This document shows, piece after piece, positions 53,946-64,000 of a stretch of 64,000 nt of DNA. A program made the position numbers and the translations under genes. The notes below the pieces were generated by a model. It saw only the letters and a program-made list of their open reading frames with translations. It did no database searches and had not been told where the DNA came from. Where the stretch lies: assembly GCA_947685225.1 (NCBI GenBank), contig CANTUV010000008.1, forward strand, positions 35,394,001 to 35,458,000. The letters are read 5' to 3'. This stretch comes from Garcia nutans. Its lineage: Eukaryota > Streptophyta > Magnoliopsida > Malpighiales > Euphorbiaceae. How positions within the stretch are numbered: the stretch's first letter is position 1; every line of letters starts with the position of its first letter.

Positions 53946-54161
53946 TTTCAATTCCATGTCAAATTCGGATACCTACTTCGATATGGGTTTAGTTTCTGTC
54001 GAAACAAAGTGATTTTAATTCGAGATGGACTCGATCTATATCGAATTCAAGTAATTGTAATTCGATATGGAATCAGTTTGTGTCAAACCCATGAATTCGA
54101 CATGCATCAGAATAAACCGTTCTTAAATAAGAAAATTTTCAGGTTTAACCTAAGAGATGAT

Positions 54162-54169
54162 TATAAATA
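54162..54169 (+). promoter_or_regulatory. TATA box of element H LTR
   Basis: TATAAATA 585 bases into the LTR. Confidence 0.55.
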
Positions 54170-55213
54170 CAGGTTTTAAAAACCTAAAGAGGGATCTTTT
54201 TAGACCTTTGGCTTTTGGTTGGCTGCTGGAACTCTAGAAAATCCAGTATTTAATCAACGAAAAAACCCTAGCAAGCTTGAGAAACAAAAGAGACAGCGAG
54301 GATAAATGAAGAAGATCAACAACACAAAACCCTACAAAGGTAGTGTACTCACTATCTTTGCCAAAGCTCATCCAGAATCTCATTCAAACAATTTTGGTGG
54401 AGCCAACAAATGACAGTATGGTTTAAATTAAATAAATACCATATGCTTTGATTATTTTAAACATTGAATAAATTTGTTCTTCATCTAACTAAAAGTCACA
54501 GTATGCAATTTCTTATTGAATCAGTGTATGTTAGTTTGCATGGAGTGCATATTGTTGTTTTACTAAATCATAACCTTTAGAACCAGTAAACTTGTTTGGC
54601 TTAGGATGTTTATTCATTCTTCTTATCTCATAGTTATTTAATCAATGTTTTACTCAAAAATCACATTAGGGTTTTTTTTTTATATAAAAATGCATAGTAG
54701 TCTTTAAATCTTTTTAAAAATATTCACAGTTGACATAATCTATACACTTTGATTGGTTTTTCAGAAACACTAAACCCTAATTCATTTAAAACCTTATGCT
54801 ACAAATATTATTTTTTATAAATACCAAACTCTAATTTATTCTTTCTAAAAACCATAATTTCATGATGTTAGCCTTAAACCCTAATTTGATTAACCAAAAA
54901 CCCTACTACTTTCTTAAAATTACAAAACCCTAATCAATTCCATTTTTCTAAAAACCCTCACAGTAGCCAAAATAATAATAATAATTGCATTAATTTCAAA
55001 ATCCTAAAACCCTAAATGTTAATTAAAGAACCCTAAATTGAGACATAAACCTAAAGTTGTATCTTTATTTGCTTTATTTAAGTTAGGAGCATGTTTATTA
55101 TATGTTTTGATTAATGGTTTATTTATATCTTTAATTTATATGTTTAATGAACAATTTATTTATGATGAGTGATTGTTACTTTTATTTATTTATTTTGGTT
55201 TCAAAAATTGTAA

Positions 55214-55384
55214 GAGGCATGTTTCCATGATTGGGTACCTCATTAATTAATCTTTATGTAATTTCAATTATCTTCATATTTTGGAATTAATGTAAAGGAC
55301 ACGTTTCCACCTTTCGGTGGGTGTCCTATTTAGTTTTAGTCATGGACAATGTAAGGTCATGTTTCCATCCTCGGATGGGTGTCC
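55214..55384 (+). other. Triple TGTTTC stem-loop array (element H LTR)
   Basis: Stem-loops at 55214-55241, 55297-55326 and 55355-55384. Outer stems GAGGCA/TACCTC and GGTCA/TGTCC each have a mismatch. The middle one is perfect (GGACA/TGTCC, inner CACC/GGTG) with CGTTTC as constant side. Confidence 0.75.
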
Positions 55385-55774
55385 ATTTATTTATTTTGTT
55401 TGGACATTGTTGTGATTTTAATAAAGTATTTATTTATTCTTATGATCGCATGTAGTATGGATAATATTGTTATAATTAAGAATTTTATAATATTAAGACC
55501 TGAAAAGGAGGTTGGTTCCAATGAACCGGCCGTTGTGAGGGTGTTGGGCCATTTCTCACCTTCCCCACACATACCCAAATTTCTGAACCCATTAGGGAGT
55601 TGGAAATTCCTTAGGAATCGAGTCATCCACCCATTTTCTTTCTCCCAGCCCTTCCGAGTGGTGACTCCATTTTCTCATGGTTTAGGCCCTTGTTCTCTAA
55701 GGCCCCGAGCCTAACAGTGCCAAAGTCACAAGAAACATTCCACCGGGAGCGGGGGCAAAAATCCCCGCTCACAG

Positions 55775-55792
55775 TGGCGACTCCACTGGGGA
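55775..55792 (+). promoter_or_regulatory. Primer binding site of element H
   Basis: TGGCGACTCCACTGGGGA, identical to that of element A. Confidence 0.82.
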
Positions 55793-56809
55793 TAAGAGAA
55801 GTTGATTCCGTTAGTCTTTTTATTATCCTATTCTTTCTTATCATCTCATAGCCTTGTACCTTTTGGTATATACTTGCTAGCTCATGTAATTGGCCTAGTT
55901 ACTTTCCTTAGGTTTTTACCCCAAATGCTTGTTGTTTGACTATGGTTAATTTATCTTGGTTTGAATCATGACCTATTTGGTTTATTCTTTTTTCTAATAT
56001 GACCAACCTACATTTTAAGCTCAAAATAATTTTTCCTTTAAAGTCCAAAAGACCAAAGCTATTTTCAAAACTTTTGAAGATGGTCTTTGGACATAAAAAC
56101 TTTGAAAAATGGATAAAAAAAAATTTTTTCACCACATTGTCCAAGCTCAAAGCCTAAAATTTGTTTTTTCTAAAATCTTTTAATGGGCTTTGAAACAAAA
56201 CGATTTTTTACTTCATTACAACCTTTTCTAAAATGAGCTTACAAAATATTTGGGTCAATTATGGAAAATACCAAAAATCAATTGTGAGCCTAGTTTATGC
56301 TAAGAACTATTAATCATGGGTTTGTTTGTGACATGAATCATTAGTTACTTTTTCAAGTGAGAAATCTATTTATAATAAATCTCTTAATTTAGTTTTAATC
56401 CAATATAGCATAAAAGCTACTTTAGTTAGTTGAATGGATTAAAACCTAATTAATGGGAATTATCATGAACTGATTTCTATTTTTGAAAATATAACTATTG
56501 GTTGAAACGTCCGAGGAAAATTATTCGAAAACAAGATACCCCATGTTGGTATTTTGTTAACCATATACCTAGGAAAAGAGACTCGTCATTCCATGTGTGA
56601 AAGTTATAAGGTTGGAAGGGACGTTCTACTTATCTTTGTCTATTGTTTGTGCATACACGCATACATGCATTCATACATTTGCATCACATATCATTAATCT
56701 TTTCTGGCACACAGCCCTAGATTACAATAGTTCAAAAGCTTACGACAATCCAACCTATGCCGAAGATGAATAATCCAGTAGCAACTCAATTACTTTCTCA
56801 CCAAAAACA
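55793..56809 (+). other. Untranslated leader of element H
   Basis: Homologous to the other leaders but about 150 bases shorter: the part with the CCATAC/GTATGG stem-loop is deleted near 55842. No coding region. Confidence 0.68.
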
Positions 56810-57987
56810 ATGGAGCCATAACAAATTCAAAGAATAGTGGACGACGCAGTCAATGCTAAAATGGAAGAACTAAAAGGGGCCCTAGCTGAGATCATGAAAA
56901 ATCAAATGGCTGCAATGTTTGGGAAAACTGTTAAAGCATCCGTAAGCACCAAGAAAGACAAGGGAAAGGAAAAAGTTAATGAAGTAGTCTTCGATGATGA
57001 CAAGATGGTTATGGATGGTGATGAATACTGGGCCCAATACTTCCAAGATCCTCAAGATAAAAAGAAGGAGCTAAAGGTTTTTGAGAAGAAAACTGTTGAA
57101 AAGACCGAGGCATCTGATGTTGAGAAGATGATTGCTAATTTAGAAAAGAAATTTGAAAAGAAGCTGAAAACTAAAGAGATGTTAGAGGTCAACAAGTTGT
57201 TTGAACTAGACGAGGAGGTCCCATACAAGTTCAAGATGCCTTCCTTTGCCAAATTCAATGAACTGGAAACTCTCATCTCCAAGTGCAGCAGTACATTACT
57301 GCTATGCAGTCTTCCCAAGCTACTAAGGCTCAAACTCTAAGATATTTCATGCTCTCATTAGACCTTGTTGTCCAAAATTGGTTCAACACATTAGAGGAAA
57401 GTACTCAAAAAGATTAGGACATGTTGTACAAATTTTTCATTCAACAGTATGACTACAATGTCGAGCTGGGAGTTACCTTGATGGAGGTAGAAGCCATTAG
57501 GTAAAGACCAAATGAGAATTTTGTGGACTATGTGACGAGATGGAGGAACAAGGCAGCTTTGCTTAAGAAGAGGCCAGATGAATCATATCATATCAGAATG
57601 ATAGTCAGAGGCATCCTGCCTAACCTTCGTGAGAGGCTATCTCACACCCTTATAAAATGATTTCAAGGATCTATTGCAAGCTGATTTGCAAATATAAGAG
57701 TGGGAAAGAGAGAAAAATCATTTTTCTACAAAACGGAATTATCAGTCTGGCAATCAAAGTACATATAAAGAAGTCGATGTCAATACAACTGGTCAAGAAA
57801 ATAGAAGGCAGTTTTCAAATCTGGGGAAGCCTTTGTCTTGGGTTTTCAACAAGCTACAAAAGAAGGGACTATTACAGCCATTGCCCCCTCGACCTTTGCT
57901 GAATCCTTTACCCCCAAAATTTGATACTAAAGCTTTTTGTGAATTTCATCAGACACAAGGGCATGAGGCATACAAATGCTTGCGACT
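56810..57987 (+). pseudogene. gag: Gag of element H, main part
   Basis: Same layout as in A and F, but with a stop as codon 4 (TAA), a frameshift near 57255, a Trp-to-TAG stop near 57414, a TAA near 57503 and further shifts beyond 57655. Readable core pieces include MPSFAKFN, QNWFNTLEES and VRGILPNLRERLSHTL. The knuckle region FCEFHQTQGHEAYKC lies just before a solo LTR, which enters between the codons for CLRL and KHEM. Confidence 0.88.
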
Positions 57988-58348
57988 CGTAACACCCCTA
58001 TACCCCGTATACGCACACTACATACTACTACACCTGTAATATACGTATACCGAATATAGGAATGCTATGGTTTACTAAACAAACAAATCATTCCTTTATA
58101 CAATAATATGAGCAAACTCAAAACATTTAAGTCATATCATAAAACACAATAAATAAAACATTCATTCAATACGCAGCGGAAAATGTAGAGATATTTACAA
58201 ATACATAAACATCAAAATCAAATTTTTACAAAACATAAAATTTATACATGTTTGGCAGTTCGTCTTTGATCTTTAAGCTCACAATCAACACTTCAAAATC
58301 TAGACTCAACTCGGTCTAGAAGAACTCTCTGGCTCGACCATGTCACCT

Positions 58349-58386
58349 GCGCGATGAACCACAATCGCGCTAAGCCAACGGCTTAG
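58349..58386 (-). other. Dual stem-loop of solo LTR in H
   Basis: GCGCGAT (58349-58355) pairs perfectly with ATCGCGC (58364-58370), and CTAAGCC (58370-58376) pairs perfectly with GGCTTAG (58380-58386) over a three-base loop. Confidence 0.8.
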
Positions 58387-58659
58387 TGGTACAAACCCCA
58401 ATAACAATATGTTTCAATGCAATGTCAATATCATATGTTCAAACATTATAAACAATACATGTCATATGTTCAAACATTATAAACAATACATAAGAATATC
58501 ACATTTCAAAGTCTTACATTGAATCTCATTATTCATTTGTTTCACCATTCATGAATCACATTTAAACAAAGACAAGCATGGGCCCAAAAGATACTAATAT
58601 GCCATTCAACTTTCAGAGTTAATGTTTTGGTTCAATTATCACATTTATCATTATCATTA

Positions 58660-58890
58660 TCCCAACTAGGCTTCAAGGATTAGGCTCCACCAAGCTTCAA
58701 GGGGAACAAAGCATGCTAAGTATCAACCCAACTTGGCTTCAAGAACCAAACCCAACCTAGCTTCAAGGGTTGTAACATCTCAACTAGGCTTCAAGGACTA
58801 GACCCAACCAAGTTTCAAGGAGAGTTAAGCATGCTAAACTTCAACCCAACTTGGCTTCAAGGATCAAGCCCAACCTAGCTTCAAGAGATT
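58660..58890 (-). repeat. LTR minisatellite slot, AACTTGGCTTCAAGG type
   Basis: Six or so units of about 35-40 bases with CCCAAC(T/C)(T/A)(A/G)GCTTCAAG, the reverse complement of the repeats at 11880-12100. Confidence 0.7.
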
Positions 58891-59599
58891 GTTACTATTA
58901 GGCATGCCACCAACAACAAAACTCTGAAAATGGAATGCCACATTAAACACACAATTCATTCATTAATTCATTATCAATTTCATTCTCATTTTATCATCAT
59001 CATTTAGGAAACCATGCCTCAATTATCTCATTTGCATCATTATAGCCAACAACAATGGCTTCACATCTCATTAATAGAGTATACATAATTAATTGCATTG
59101 GACATCATCATCTAGGCAAACATGCCCCACTTATTTCATTTGAATCATTATAGCCAACCACAATGGCTTCACATCTTATCATATCTCAATTCATATCAAA
59201 GCAATTCATCATTAAAGTATTCATAACCAATTGCATTAAGCATACATTATGAATGATCATCATATCTTTCACATTATACAAATCATAACATTAATCAAAT
59301 GTATCAACAATGTAAAAGATTACTTAACACATTTACAACCAAATGTGTTAAGTCCCAATGTCATGTAAATGTATGCAATAATGTAGGGTTTGTACTTACC
59401 TCAAGAACAACTTACACCAATCTATACACTTCCTCTTCCAAGAATCCTCAACACTTAGGTTAGGGTAATTCAACCTCTTCACAACCTAATCCAAAAGGAA
59501 TAATACACACTTAATTACAAATTCACATGAATTCCAATACAATTATTCACCTATTAGTCTCATACTAGACCCATGGATCACAAATTACAAACCAAAACC

Positions 59600-59735
59600 A
59601 CTAACTAGGGCCCACGGTCGTGGCCTCACAAACCCCCCACGGGCGTGGGTTAGAAAATGAATCTGTCCAATTTGCTCAACACCCCACGGTCGTGGCATCC
59701 AAGGGCCACGGGCGTGGCATCCAAAATGCTTCTGT
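59600..59735. repeat. CCACGG/CCGTGG palindromic word array
   Basis: Four words; the first two with their spacer are nearly identical to 14785-14835 in fragment J. Confidence 0.7.
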
Positions 59736-60464
59736 TTCGGACCAAACTCATGTATTCTATGCTTTCAACTCCATTAAACACAAACACATTGAAAATGCAA
59801 GATAATAATTGCTCAAACTCACAACATACATCAATTACCAATTCAAAACCATAACATAAACACAACTCTTACTCTTCCATTCAACTCCAAAATCACAATC
59901 AATTAAACCCAACACTCTCAAACACACCACAATCAAACATACTCATACTATCCACAATCAATCATCAAACTCAAATACAACTCAAAATAAAACAAGAGAA
60001 TTAAAAGGAAACTTACCAAAGTTGATGAAACTTCTCAAATTTCCAACTTAATCACTTGTAACTTCCTTCAATTTTGAGCTTGGAAAACAAAACTCTCTTT
60101 CTCTCTTGCTTCTTTGATGGCCGGCCAACCCAAGGAAAAGAAAAGAAGAAGAAGACAAATAGCCAAGTCAAACACTCAATCTCTTTAAATCTCCACCAAG
60201 CACTTGTATAATATTAAAATATTAATAAAATCCTCTTCCACTAACTTAATTTCCCATTTTCCATTAATTAATTAATTTCAAATCATTAAATAATCAACTT
60301 TTGACTTCCATATTTTAACTTGTATATGTTGTATATATCACTATATATACAACATATACACTCTCTCTTCACTTCTTTTCTCTTTCCATAAAACATATAC
60401 TTTAAATCCAAATACAACAATAATTCCAAAACTTCTAGGGCATACTTTGGGATATTACACGACT

Positions 60465-60654
60465 AAAACATGAAATGCAAAATTTAATTGATAGTGGTAA
60501 GCTTCCTGAGCCTGATATGCCCAGTATAAAAGACAATCCTTTGCCAAGGTTCAACAGAGTGTCACCACCAGCAACCTTCATTGTAGGAAAAGGATTGGAG
60601 GAAGATTTTTTTTTATCCTGTTTTCAAGATGAGAGCATTGAAGATGTGGAATGA
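60465..60654 (+). pseudogene. gag: Gag of element H, C-terminal part
   Basis: Resumes after the solo LTR with KHEMQNLIDSGKLPEPD and ends FQDESIEDVE with TGA at 60652-60654, about four codons before the stop of A and F. It confirms that gag of this family ends here with no pol. Confidence 0.88.
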
Positions 60655-63110
60655 GGAGAAATTTTGTTCAACAAACTTTCCTTAGCTTGGAGTGTTGCTC
60701 TATTTATTTTGCTTTCTTTAATATTTAATTGGAATAATTATGTTTTTCAAATTATGTTTGTTTGAATAAATTACTTTTATTAAATTTATTTTTATTGATC
60801 TTTGTTCATTTTGGTGCTCAACCGATGGCAAATTTAGCTTGATATTTATGAATTAGTATATCTATGCATTATGATTAGAATAATTTTACTAGGTGAGGAA
60901 ATTGTTCTATAGCATTGAGTTGTGTATGCTTACTTAGAGAGGGCTCCCACATAATTACCTTTGTCTAGTCAGTCTCAGTCTTAGAACATGCTTTGACAAA
61001 CTTTCGAGGCGAAATTGAACTCTGCTTATTTAAGGGAGAGATGATCTAGGCATTATTTGGTTAGCCAACAACTAGTATCAACTTAACTAAATAACAATCC
61101 CTAGCTGTCCCTTTGAGCCTTCATAAGATTTCAACCTTCTCTTTATTGACTTATAAGCTCAATAACCTACCCTGAGCTGTTGTTACACTTTTGACAAGTC
61201 TTATGATCACTAAGGTGAAGAGGCAACAAAATTAAAGAAAGGAATGCATATTCAAGACCATATGGATAGTTGACATTCCCAAGATCATAAGGGTAGTTGA
61301 AGTTCATCTGATATTAGACCTAATATCTCCAATTCACTAAGATGACATAAGAACAACAAATAATTTATCCTCGCTGAAGTAGACTCACTCTATTCCACTC
61401 ATCTATAGTCAAGACAATTCTTCTAGAATTAAGAACCAACAAAAAAAACCAAAAAAAAAGAGAAGAAGAAGAAGAAGAAAAGAGAAATGAAAAAAGAAAA
61501 GAAGAAAGAAAAGAAGAAAAAAGAAGAAAAATAAAATAAAATAAAATTCAAAACGGTTCAGAAAGCCAACCAACATCTCTTTTACCTAAAGTAGCAGAAG
61601 GCAAAGACAGTTTGACTTGAATTAGGTCCAACCCAACCAAAGATTCAATCAAAATCAGAGAAAAAGGAGAAAGACCATCTAGTTTTTGAAAGTCCTACAA
61701 AGGAAAAGGATGAAATGATAAAATACCAAAAACAAAACAAAAAAAAGGTAGAGAGAGAAAAAAGAAAAGAGAAAAAAGGAAAGGAATGTGAGTATCAAAC
61801 TTTTTGCAAGGGTAAAGAGTGTCCCAATCAAGATCTAGGTTAATGCCAAGAAGATGAGAGAACACTCAAAGTTCTATCTTTTCATGCTCCAAACTGTCAA
61901 AAGTTCCAACAAGCAATTTGTAGTGTGAAGGTTTGTACATTGTGTCACATCAGCTCCGATCTCAAAATGGCTTTCATTTAACCCATGTCCCTTATAGACC
62001 CCATTTTAAGCCTATCAAAGACCTGTTGATCTCTCTTGGTAGGTAGAGTTTATTAGTGGAGATAGTTTGAATAAGCATGCATATGAGATAGATAATATTC
62101 AAACTCAATGAGACCTTTGACAAAGTAATGTGTATGTGCCTATCTGAAGTGCAACAGTTCTTGCTTAAATAGAAATGATTCCTAAGTTTAGTATGGTAAC
62201 GAGGGTTGTCATGTTATAGATATGTTAATTTGGAAAATCAAGTCCTAAGGTAAATTGACATAAATTTGGCATTTCAAAATCAAAATTCAAAATTGAAAAT
62301 TTAAAAAAAAAATTTACAATGCCTTCAAGTTAAGAGGAGTATGTTGAATTATTGAACCTCGAAGGACACATTGGTAAAGGAAATGATTACTGGCAAGGTT
62401 ATGAAGAAGCTACCAATTGACATGCTCGATCATAGTTTGAAATGAATGTATCTCTGACTCTGCCACTTGGGGTCTCCATTATTTATGTTTTCAACATCTT
62501 TAAGATAAAAGCCATAAAAGCAAAGCCTTCTACCATTCCAGTGCAAGACCTGAATGGGCATCTGGAAGGAGTCAATGAGAATACTTCAGCCAATCACCTC
62601 GGTCTATGAGTCAATGGAACCATAGTAAGTATAATCCATGCATATCATGCATACATGAGCATATCACACTCCTTTTTTTTTTTGTCTAAAATAAACAGTA
62701 ATATTCTATGAAGCAACCATAAAAGCGGATATGGAATCAGGGGGAAAGCCCATTGCGTGAGGAAGCTCCAGTAATTTTGCAAAAGAAAGAAGAAATGCAT
62801 GCTTGTTTGATGAGCTAAATAATCTACAAACATCAACCAAAGCTGCATAGAAGAAATCATGGGTTTGAGCCTACACAGCGGGTAAAGTTTATCCTTTCAA
62901 CTTTTTGAGTATTTGCATGTACATAACATTTTGAGACTCACTTCCAATATTTTGCCATGCAGGGGGCAAGGAGAAGATATGAAGGCTAGCTAAAAAAAAG
63001 GCTGAATTTTTTGCAAAAGTGCAAAGAAAGAACAAAAAGAATGGAAAAAGAAGAAAATTAGAACTCTCAAAAGAATGAAGATGCAAAAAAAATAAAAGAT
63101 TAGTCCAGCT
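60655..63110 (+). other. Conserved non-coding 3' UTR of element H
   Basis: Parallel to the 3' UTRs of A and F. Purine tracts at 61440-61560 and 61720-61790, GGTAGTTGA repeats at 61255-61305, two PPT-like purine motifs near 62870 and 62957. No coding region is supported. Confidence 0.72.
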
Positions 63111-63119
63111 AAAATAGTT

Positions 63120-63560
63120 GAAGCCAGGATAAAGTCTCGATCTCCAATGGATAAAGATCCGTGTTTCAAGGGTAAACACCTGATCTCCAATGGATAAAGA
63201 ACCATGTTTCAAGGGTAAAGACACAATCTCCAATGGATAAAGATCCATGTTTCAAGGGTAAAGACTCGATCTCCATTGGATAAAGATCCACGTTTCAAGG
63301 GTAAAGACTCGATCTCCAATGGATAAAGATCCTTGTTTCAAAGGTAAAGACCATATCTCCAATGGATAAAGATCCATGTTTCAAGGGTAAAGACCCAATT
63401 CTCTAATGGATAAAGATCCATATTTCAAGGGTAAAGACCCAATCTCCAATGGATAAAGATCCATGTATCAAGGGTAAAGACCCAATTTCCAATGGATAAA
63501 GATTCATGTTTCAAGGGTAAAGACTCGATCTCTAATGGATAAAAAATCAGTTAAGCCAGA
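63120..63560 (+). repeat. ~43-bp GGATAAAGATCC / GGGTAAAGACCC minisatellite
   Basis: About ten units. Each has ATGGAT-AAAG-ATCCAT and then GGGTAAAGACCC or GGGTAAAGACTCG. The loop AAAG is constant while the stem alternates GGAT/ATCC and GGGT/ACCC, as in element A with loop GAAG. Confidence 0.9.
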
Positions 63561-63589
63561 ATTCTCAACTAATAAAAAATCAGTCTTGG

Positions 63590-64000
63590 GTCCATAACCC
63601 AAATCATTTTTTAGTTCAGAACTCACTCCGGGTCAGAACCCAAATTATTTTTTAAGTTCAGAACTCATTCTAGGTCTAGAACCCAAATCATTTTTTAGTC
63701 CAGAACTCATTCCGGGTCCAAAATTCAAATTATTTTTTGAGTCTAGAACTCATTCCGAGTCCAGAACCCAAATTATTTTTTGAGTCCAGAACTCATTGCG
63801 GGTCCAAAACCCAAATTATTTTTTGAGTCTAGAACTCATTCTGGGTTCAGAACCCAAATCATTTTTTAGTCCAGAACTCATTCCGGGTCCAGAACCCAAA
63901 TTATTTTTTGAGTCCAGAACTCATTCTGGGTCCAGAACCCAAATCAGTTTTTAGTCCAAAACTCATTCCGGGTCAAGAACCCAAATTATTTTTGAGTCTA
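63590..64000 (+). repeat. ~43-bp CCAGAACTC / CCAGAACCC minisatellite
   Basis: About nine units with GAGT-CCAGA-ACTC and GGGT-CCAGA-ACCC separated by cattcc and caaattatttttt. Continues to the window edge. Related to 25621-25975 of element A but lacking its AGGT/ACCT member. Confidence 0.88.

Larger units (their letters stand above)
53577..55773 (+). repeat. 5' LTR of element H
   Basis: 2197 bases, TGTAAACCCTTGA to GCTCACA. Word array 53815-53945, TATA 54162-54169, AAACCCTAA-rich 54760-55030, triple stem-loop 55214-55384, GC-rich end. The fragment at 28300-29760 is its close relative in reverse. Confidence 0.92.
57988..60459 (-). mobile_element. Solo LTR, Tekay-type, inserted in gag of H
   Basis: Flanked by CGACT at 57983-57987 and 60460-60464. 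On the minus strand it starts TGTAATATCCC like the solo LTR at 10188 and ends GGGGTGTTACG, its last base changed from A. Length 2472. Dual hairpin at 58349-58386, GAAGCC-type slot at 58660-58890, palindromic slot at 59600-59735. Confidence 0.93.
53577..64000 (+). mobile_element. Element H: gag-only Tat-like element, open at the window end
   Basis: LTR, PBS, shortened leader, broken gag (interrupted by a solo LTR), long non-coding 3' UTR, and minisatellites to the last base. PPT and 3' LTR lie outside. No pol is found in the 3.3 kb after gag. H is inserted in the gag of G. Confidence 0.9.

Noticed and set aside
1..64000. A host gene, tRNA or rRNA
   Set aside because: Every frame with recognisable domains belongs to a retroelement, and the rest is LTR, UTR, repeat or unassigned AT-rich DNA.

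Overview
This window is plant nuclear DNA made almost entirely of nested, decayed LTR retrotransposons. I see no host protein gene, tRNA gene or rRNA gene. The evidence for an angiosperm genome is the combination of a Tekay/Del-type chromovirus, a SIRE-type Ty1/copia element with an envelope-like tail, and Tat-like Ty3/gypsy elements whose primer binding site fits tRNA-Arg. The sequence does not identify the species.

Layout, left to right. 1-1012 is an unassigned AT-rich flank with an LTR-like promoter piece. 1013-5524 is a minus-strand Tekay/Del relic (partial LTR, broken integrase, RNase H, RT and protease). It is cut at 5525 by element B, a minus-strand Tat-like element (LTR 5525-7739, then tandem repeats and 3' UTR to 13163) that carries a complete solo LTR at 10188-12865. 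13164-15720 is another Tekay-type LTR fragment (J). 15721-28299 is element A (partial 5' LTR, PBS, gag, long 3' UTR, PPT, full 3' LTR), carrying a solo LTR at 22262-25197. 28300-29760 is a reversed LTR fragment. 29761-49179 is a SIRE-type copia element, split at 35483/46366 by solo LTR E. E is itself split by the 8.5-kb element F (37158-45695). 49180-50232 is an unassigned remnant. Element G starts at 50233 and is cut inside gag by element H at 53577. H runs off the window and carries a third Tekay-type solo LTR at 57988-60459.

The Tat-like elements A, F and H (and what remains of G) share one plan: LTR, tRNA-Arg PBS, about 1.1 kb leader, a gag of about 465 codons, then about 2.5 kb of conserved non-coding DNA ending in minisatellites and a PPT. 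None has protease, RT or integrase, and the complete gag readings stop at nearly the same place. They therefore look like a gag-only, non-autonomous (TR-GAG-like) family that would need enzymes supplied in trans. All copies seen here are broken, mostly by C-to-T/G-to-A nonsense changes, truncation or insertion.

The most unusual signal is structural. The Tat-like LTRs carry a row of three stem-loops with a constant TGTTTC side and stems that change in compensating pairs. The Tekay-type LTRs carry two adjacent stem-loops whose stems also co-vary. The 3' UTR minisatellites are built of tiny stem-loops that keep one loop while swapping stem pairs. Each LTR family also has a slot filled with self-complementary words whose sequence differs from copy to copy. 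All positions were read by eye; edges of truncated pieces are approximate.
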